Positions 59,415 to 64,000 of a stretch of DNA of 64,000 nt are shown here, piece after piece (within the stretch, counting starts at the first letter, position 1; the number at the start of each line of letters is the position of its first letter). Origin of the DNA: Agrococcus baldri. Its GTDB lineage: Bacteria; Actinomycetota; Actinomycetes; Actinomycetales; Microbacteriaceae. Location of the stretch: the NCBI GenBank assembly GCA_900114805.1, contig FOZN01000001.1, forward strand, positions 788,968 to 852,967, given 5' to 3'. Both the position numbers and the translations under genes were made by a program. The notes below the pieces were generated by a model. It ran no database searches. It saw only the letters and a program-made list of their open reading frames with translations, and had not been told where the DNA came from.

Positions 59415-60326
59415 ATGCTGCACCTTCGACGACTGAGCTACTTCGCCGCTGTGCTCGAGCACGGCACGCTCATGGCGGCCTCCGAGGCACTGCGCGTCGC
59501 GCAGCCGGCGCTCTCCCGCCAGATCCGGCTGCTCGAGGAGGAGCTCGAGCTGCCGCTGTTCGAGCGACGGCGCGGGCGGCTCGTGCCCACTCCGACCGGG
59601 CTCGCGCTCGGCGGCATCGCCCGCGCGCTGCTCGAGCAGGCCGACCGGGCCGAGCGGGCAGCCCGCAGCCTGCGGGCGGGCACCGCACAGCACCTCGTGT
59701 GTGTGACGACGCGCTCGACGAACCAGGGGCTCTTCTCCCCGTTCATCGCGACGCTCGGCGCGAGCATGCCGCTGCTGACGACGACCGAGGTCGAGCACGT
59801 CGACGTCGAGCGCGCGCTCAGCCACGGCGCCGACCTCGCCATCGCGCCGCTGCCGCCGTCGCCGCACCTGGCCTCGCGCGCGATCGCCGACTTTCCAGTG
59901 CTCGCGCACGTCTCCCTTCGCCACCCGTGGGCGCTCGAGAGCCGCGACCACGTCACGCTCGCGGAACTCGTCGAGGAGCACCTCATCCTGCCGCCCGAGT
60001 CGAGCATTAGCCGACAGGAGCTCGACCGGGCGCTGCGCCGCGAGCGGCTCGCGCCGCGCACGGTGCTCGAGAGCACCGTCGACTCGACGAGCCTCGCGCT
60101 GGCGGCGAGCGATCGCGGCGTCGCCGTGCTCACCTCCGACAGCGGTCCGGGCGTCCGCTCCATCCCCATCCGCACCGCGGGCGAGCAGCCGCGCATCACG
60201 CTCTACGGGTGCTGGATGCGCGATCACTACGCCGCCGACGCGATAGCGGAGCTCGTGGACGCCTTCGCGGCGTACGTCGAGAGCCGGTACGGCGCGCTCG
60301 CCGACTCCGATGCCCGATTGCTATAG
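59415..60326 (+). CDS. LysR-type transcriptional regulator
   Basis: 303 residues. N-terminal wHTH LRRLSYFAAVLEHGTLMAASEALRVAQPALSRQIRLLEEELELPLFERRRGRLVPTPTG, then the periplasmic-binding-like effector domain. ATG 59415 (after an ATGCGATAGCCC leader). Divergent to the MHS transporter; the 59294-59414 spacer holds AT-rich GTATAC and T-N11-A-type sequences suitable for LysR binding. It probably controls the transporter and the ThDP enzyme/ALDH operon that follows. Confidence 0.93.
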   Translation: MLHLRRLSYFAAVLEHGTLMAASEALRVAQPALSRQIRLLEEELELPLFERRRGRLVPTPTGLALGGIARALLEQADRAERAARSLRAGTAQHLVCVTTRSTNQGLFSPFIATLGASMPLLTTTEVEHVDVERALSHGADLAIAPLPPSPHLASRAIADFPVLAHVSLRHPWALESRDHVTLAELVEEHLILPPESSISRQELDRALRRERLAPRTVLESTVDSTSLALAASDRGVAVLTSDSGPGVRSIPIRTAGEQPRITLYGCWMRDHYAADAIAELVDAFAAYVESRYGALADSDARLL

Positions 60327-60420
60327 AACCTCGACACTTCTGGTCGTGGCCGGCATGGCCTGCGCTTCCTAGACTCCCCAGCAGCGGGCACCGCCGCCCG
60401 CGCCGGAAGGAGCCAGGACG

Positions 60421-62094
60421 ATGACGACCAGCACGCTGCAGCACACGACGAGGGCGCAGGATGCGCCACCGGCGATGCACGTGGGACGGGCTATCGCCGC
60501 CTCACTCGAGCTGCACGGCGTGCAGCGCGTGTTCTCGGTGCCGGGCGAGAGCTACCTCGCGCTGCTCGACGGCCTCCACGACGTCGCCATCCCCAACGTC
60601 GTCTGCCGCCACGAGGGCGGCGCCGCCTACATGGCGGAGGCCACCGGCAAGCTCACCGGCACGCCGGGCGTCGCGATGGTGACCCGCGGGCCGGGTGCCG
60701 CGAACGCGTTCGTCGCCGTGCACGTCGCCTGGCAGGACGCGAGCCCGATGGTGCTCTTCGTCGGCCTCATCCCCGTCGCCGACCGCGGCCGGGACGCCTT
60801 CCAGGAATTCGACCCGAACGGCTGGTTCGGCTCCCAGGCCAAGCGCGTGCTCGTGCTCGACGCGCCGGAGCGCGCGAGCGAGGTCGTCGCCGAGGCCTTC
60901 CGCATCGCCCGCAGCGGCCGGCCCGGGCCCGTCATCGTCGGCCTGCCCGAGGATGTCGTGGCGGCGCCGTTCACCGGCGAGCTCCGCGCCCGGCTGCCCG
61001 TCGCGCGCGGCGCCGTCGCCGACGACGACCGCGAGGCGATCCTCGACGCGCTCGCCGGTGCCGAGCGGCCGCTGCTGCTCGTGGGCGGCGAGGGCTGGAC
61101 TCCCGAGGCGGCGAAGGCCGTGCAGGGCTTCGCCGAGCGCAACCGCCTCCCCGTGCTGCAGGAATGGCACGCGACCGGGCGCATCCCCACCGACTCCCCC
61201 AGCTTCGTCGGGCAGCTCGCCTTCGGCGGCCCGCCCGAGGGCATGCGGATGCTCGAGGACGCCGACGTGTTGGTCACGGTGGGGGCGGTGCTCAATGACG
61301 TCACCACGGGCTCCTACGTAGCTCGGCAGAACGCCGACGCGCGGACGATCGTCGTCTCGCTCGACCCGGAACTGCGCGGCGGCTCCGGCGCGCTCTCGCG
61401 GCATGTGCTCGCCTCGCCGGAGACCTTCGCGAAGGCGATCGCCGACGCCGCCCTGCCCGAGCACGCCCGCCGCAGCGCGTGGACGGCGCAGCACCACGAC
61501 CGGGTCGTCGCCGAGCGGCTCGACTGGTCGGCTCGCGCCGACGGCCGCCGGGGCGCGAGCATGACGCGGCTCATCGACGCCGTCGCCGAGCGGCTGCGCG
61601 ACCCGCTCGTCACCGTCGGCGCCGGCAACCACTCCGCCTGGGCACAGCTGCTGCCGAGCGTGCGCTACCCCGCAGAGCTCGCGACCCGCAACGGCTCGAT
61701 GGGCTACTCGGTGCCGGCCGCGCTCGCCGCGGCGCTCGAGGACCCGAACCGCGAGGTCGTCACGATCGTCGGCGACGGCGAGCTGCTCATGAACGGGCAG
61801 GAGCTCGCGACCGCCGCACAGGAGGGCGCCGCCTTCCTCGTGATCGCGATGGACAACGGCCAGTACGGCACCATCCGCTCGCACCAAGAGCGCTACTACC
61901 CCGGCCGCGTCTCCGGCACGCAGCTGACCAACCCCGACTTCGCCGCACTCGCCCGCGCGTACGGCGGCCACGGCGAGACCGTGCGCGCCGATGGCGAGAT
62001 CGACGGCGCTGTCACCCGTGCGCTCGCGGCCGTCGAAGAGGGCCGCTGCGCGCTCATCCACATCGTCGTCGACCCCGACATCCTGCTGCCCTGA
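60421..62094 (+). CDS. Thiamine-diphosphate-dependent decarboxylase/synthase
   Basis: 557 residues in the three-domain Pyr-central-PP layout of the acetolactate synthase/benzoylformate decarboxylase group. Pyr domain with the activating Glu in CRHEGGAAYMAEATGKL (~residue 62), TRGPGAANAF, and the ThDP-binding motif IVGDGELLMNGQELATAAQEGAAFLVIAMDNGQYG (~440-475; Asp-Asn in place of the last Asn-Asn). Coupled with an aldehyde dehydrogenase 17 bases downstream, so decarboxylation of an alpha-keto acid to an aldehyde is the likely role rather than acetolactate synthesis; substrate unknown. Confidence 0.88.
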   Translation: MTTSTLQHTTRAQDAPPAMHVGRAIAASLELHGVQRVFSVPGESYLALLDGLHDVAIPNVVCRHEGGAAYMAEATGKLTGTPGVAMVTRGPGAANAFVAVHVAWQDASPMVLFVGLIPVADRGRDAFQEFDPNGWFGSQAKRVLVLDAPERASEVVAEAFRIARSGRPGPVIVGLPEDVVAAPFTGELRARLPVARGAVADDDREAILDALAGAERPLLLVGGEGWTPEAAKAVQGFAERNRLPVLQEWHATGRIPTDSPSFVGQLAFGGPPEGMRMLEDADVLVTVGAVLNDVTTGSYVARQNADARTIVVSLDPELRGGSGALSRHVLASPETFAKAIADAALPEHARRSAWTAQHHDRVVAERLDWSARADGRRGASMTRLIDAVAERLRDPLVTVGAGNHSAWAQLLPSVRYPAELATRNGSMGYSVPAALAAALEDPNREVVTIVGDGELLMNGQELATAAQEGAAFLVIAMDNGQYGTIRSHQERYYPGRVSGTQLTNPDFAALARAYGGHGETVRADGEIDGAVTRALAAVEEGRCALIHIVVDPDILLP

Positions 62095-62111
62095 CTCATC
62101 GAAGGAGCCCC

Positions 62112-63491
62112 ATGTACACCGTCACCAATCCCGCGACCGGACAGGTCGTCGCCGAGCACCCCACCGCATCCGACGTCGAGATCACTGAGGCCGTCGCCCG
62201 CGCGGACTGCGCCGCCGCAGCACTGCGCGCGACCGAGCTGAGCCAGCGCACCGCCGTGCTCTCGCGCATCGCCGAGCTGCACGTCGAGCACCGCGACCGC
62301 CTCGCCGCCATCGCGACGCAGGAGATGGGCAAGCCCATCGTGCAGGCTTGCTTCGAGGTCGACATCGTCGCGAGCATCTACCGCTACTACGCCGAGCACT
62401 CGGCGACGCACCTCGCCGACGAGTGGCTCGACGTCGTCGCCGGCGGCACCGCCCTCGTGCGCAAGGAGGCGCTCGGCGCGCTGCTGGGCATCATGCCGTG
62501 GAACTTCCCGTACTACCAGGTGGCACGGTTCGCGGCCCCGAACCTCGCGATCGGCAACACGATCCTGCTCAAGCACGCGCCGCAGTGCCCCGAGTCGGCG
62601 CTCGCGCAGGCGGGGCTCATCCGCCAGGCGCTCGCCGAGCACGGCCTGCCGGAGGACGCGTACGTCAACGTCTTCGCCACGAACGAGCAGGTCTCGACGA
62701 TGATCGCCGATCCGCGCGTGCGCGGCGTCTCGCTCACGGGCTCCGAGCGCGCCGGCGCCGCGGTCGCCTCGCAGGCGGGCGCGCACCTCAAGCCCGTCGT
62801 GCTCGAGCTCGGCGGCTCCGACCCCTTCATGCTGCTCGACACCGTCGACCTCGACACCGTCGTGGAGCGGGCCGTCTTCGGGCGCATGATCAACGGCGGG
62901 CAGGCGTGCAACGCCTCGAAACGCTTCCTCGTGATGGACGGGCTCTACGAGCAGTTCTCGGAGAAGTTCACGGATGCGATGCGCGCGATCTCCCCCGCTG
63001 ACCCGGCCGAGCAGGACACCTTCCTCGGGCCGCTCTCGTCCGAGGCCGCCGTCGAGGCGCTCGACGCGCAGGTGCGCCGCGCCGTCGAGCAGGGCGCGAC
63101 AGTGCTCACGGGCGGCAAGCGCGTCGACGCGCCGGGCGCCTACTACGAGCCGACCGTGCTCGCCGACATCACGCCCGACATGGACGTGTTCGGCCAAGAG
63201 CTCTTCGGCCCCGTGGCGGTGCTGCACCGCGTGACCGACGAGGAGCACCTCGTCGAGCTGGCCAACGGCACGCCCTTCGGACTCGGTTCGTCGATCCACA
63301 CCGACGACGAGGAGCGTGCGCTGCGACTCGCCGACCGCATCGAGGCCGGCATGGTGTTCATCAACGAACCCGGCGGCACCGCGGCCGAGCTGCCCTTCGG
63401 CGGCACCAAGCGCTCGGGCTTCGGTCGCGAGCTCGGCAAGCGCGGCCTGACCGCGTTCGTCAACGAGAAGCTCATCCGCGTCGCCCCCTGA
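62112..63491 (+). CDS. NAD(P)-dependent aldehyde dehydrogenase (succinate-semialdehyde type)
   Basis: 459 residues. Opens MYTVTNPATGQVVAEHP; cofactor loop IMPWNFPYYQVARFAAPNLAIGN (~120-145), SLTGSERAGAAVA, catalytic Glu in LELGGSDPF and catalytic Cys in NGGQACNASKRF (~265). C-terminal EPGGTAAELPFGGTKRSGFGREL. Shorter than GabD-type enzymes (~480), like the YneI/Sad subgroup. Oxidises the aldehyde from the upstream decarboxylase to an acid. ATG 62112 has GAAGGAG upstream; a terminator follows. Confidence 0.93.
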   Translation: MYTVTNPATGQVVAEHPTASDVEITEAVARADCAAAALRATELSQRTAVLSRIAELHVEHRDRLAAIATQEMGKPIVQACFEVDIVASIYRYYAEHSATHLADEWLDVVAGGTALVRKEALGALLGIMPWNFPYYQVARFAAPNLAIGNTILLKHAPQCPESALAQAGLIRQALAEHGLPEDAYVNVFATNEQVSTMIADPRVRGVSLTGSERAGAAVASQAGAHLKPVVLELGGSDPFMLLDTVDLDTVVERAVFGRMINGGQACNASKRFLVMDGLYEQFSEKFTDAMRAISPADPAEQDTFLGPLSSEAAVEALDAQVRRAVEQGATVLTGGKRVDAPGAYYEPTVLADITPDMDVFGQELFGPVAVLHRVTDEEHLVELANGTPFGLGSSIHTDDEERALRLADRIEAGMVFINEPGGTAAELPFGGTKRSGFGRELGKRGLTAFVNEKLIRVAP

Positions 63492-63508
63492 GGCAGCGCG
63501 CAGCACGC

Positions 63509-63542
63509 ACGAGGCCCGCGACCATTCGGTCGCGGGCCTCGT
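63509..63542. terminator. Bidirectional terminator between convergent aldehyde dehydrogenases
   Basis: ACGAGGCCCGCGACC (63509-63523) and GGTCGCGGGCCTCGT (63528-63542) form a perfect 15-bp stem with an ATTC loop, 17 bases after one stop and 8 bases before the other gene's stop. Confidence 0.92.
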
Positions 63543-63550
63543 CGCTGCGC

Positions 63551-64000
63551 TCAGGCGAACGGGTTGGGCATGAGCGTGTACTTCGTCTCGAGGTACTCGT
63601 GGATGCCCTCGGCGCCGCCCTCACGGCCCAGGCCCGACTGCTTCACGCCGCCGAAGGGGCCGGCCGCGTTCGAGACCACGCCCACGTTGAGGCCCATCAT
63701 GCCGGTGTCGATCAGCTCGATCATGCGCTGGCCGCGCTTGGTGTCCTCGGTGAAGACGTAGCCGACCAGGCCGTACTCGGTGGCGTTGGCGAGGCGGACG
63801 GCGTCCTCCTCGTTGCTGAAGCGCTGGATGGCGACGACCGGGCCGAAGATCTCCTCGATCGACACCGCCATCTCGGCGTCGACGCCGTCGAGCACGGTGG
63901 GCTCGAAGAAGGAGCCGGGGCCGTCGATCGCCTTGCCTCCGGCGACGAGCGTCGCGCCGTCGGCGACGGCCGCGTCCACCAGGCGCACGGCGTTGTCGAC
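63551..64000 (-). CDS. Aldehyde dehydrogenase, C-terminal fragment (cut by window edge)
   Basis: The last 149 residues of a second, different aldehyde dehydrogenase; the start lies beyond the window. Visible: FFEPTVLDGVDAEMAVSIEEIFGPVVAIQRFSNEEDAVRLAN, YGLVGYVFTED, GMMGLNVGVVSNAAGPFGGVKQSGLGREGGAEGIHEYLETKY, the typical GabD/succinate-semialdehyde dehydrogenase ending. It is convergent to and clearly distinct from the 62112 enzyme. The catalytic Cys is outside the window. Confidence 0.93.
   Translation of the reverse strand, partial: VDNAVRLVDAAVADGATLVAGGKAIDGPGSFFEPTVLDGVDAEMAVSIEEIFGPVVAIQRFSNEEDAVRLANATEYGLVGYVFTEDTKRGQRMIELIDTGMMGLNVGVVSNAAGPFGGVKQSGLGREGGAEGIHEYLETKYTLMPNPFA

Overview
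The window is high-GC (about 70%) actinobacterial DNA. Frequent GTG starts, 4-nt ATGA/GTGA stop-start overlaps, leaderless genes with a TANNNT -10 box just before the start codon, and the fixed order clpC ... lysS ... panC ... DUF2520 ... PH-domain pair ... DUF3180-folK-folB-folP-folE-ftsH ... hpt-tilS ... ppa all fit Actinomycetota. The same backbone order is known from Mycobacterium tuberculosis (clpC1 to ppa). A class I lysyl-tRNA synthetase, a GlxA-type regulator, a DUF222/HNH protein and an MHS transporter fit Microbacteriaceae; the family assignment is inference.

Region 1 (1-6074): 5' end of clpC, a DUF2975/HTH pair, a CPBP membrane protease, a small membrane protein, lysS and panC. Region 2 (6130-23907): a self-contained molybdenum/nitrate-respiration island containing mog-moaE, moaD-DUF6457-mobA-moaC-moeA-moeB, a TOBE-domain regulator with modABC and a cytochrome P450, narGHJI and moaA. 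It lies between panC and the DUF2520 gene, which are neighbours in the conserved backbone, so it looks inserted. ModABC imports molybdate, the Moa/Moe/Mog/Mob proteins build bis-MGD cofactor, NarJ assists loading and NarGHI uses it. Region 3 (23919-37920): the rest of the backbone (DUF2520, two PH-domain proteins, LCP ligase, DUF3180, folK, a folP-folB fusion, folE, ftsH, hpt, tilS, ppa), with three related lipoproteins interspersed around hpt. Region 4 (38022-40018): an M23 peptidase and tRNA-Glu, tRNA-Asp and tRNA-Phe.

Region 5 (40084-49188): F420/NADP-type oxidoreductase, PPOX protein, acyltransferase-desaturase pair, acyl-CoA oxidase-like protein, amidohydrolase, two tiny related membrane proteins and a GlxA/AraC regulator. 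Region 6 (49268-54280): a DUF222-HNH gene behind an SOS-box-like site, then a 3.19-kb ISL3-family element bounded by 25-bp imperfect inverted repeats and an 8-bp direct repeat. The element carries two passenger genes (GlxA-type regulator, ABM monooxygenase) besides its transposase. Region 7 (54429-64000): an unknown gene, a DUF2568 protein, treZ, an MHS transporter, and a LysR/ThDP-enzyme/aldehyde dehydrogenase catabolic cluster, ending in a second, truncated aldehyde dehydrogenase.

A recurring oddity is short tandem duplications at gene ends: at least six tracts (13151, 15492, 40985, 47461, 54429, 56063) include a stop codon, and a seventh (55552) fills a divergent promoter region. No gene-free stretch exceeds 300 bases. 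The larger spacers are 148-392, 22533-22812, 45712-45948, 51270-51475 and 54281-54506; what they hold is given in the relevant entries.
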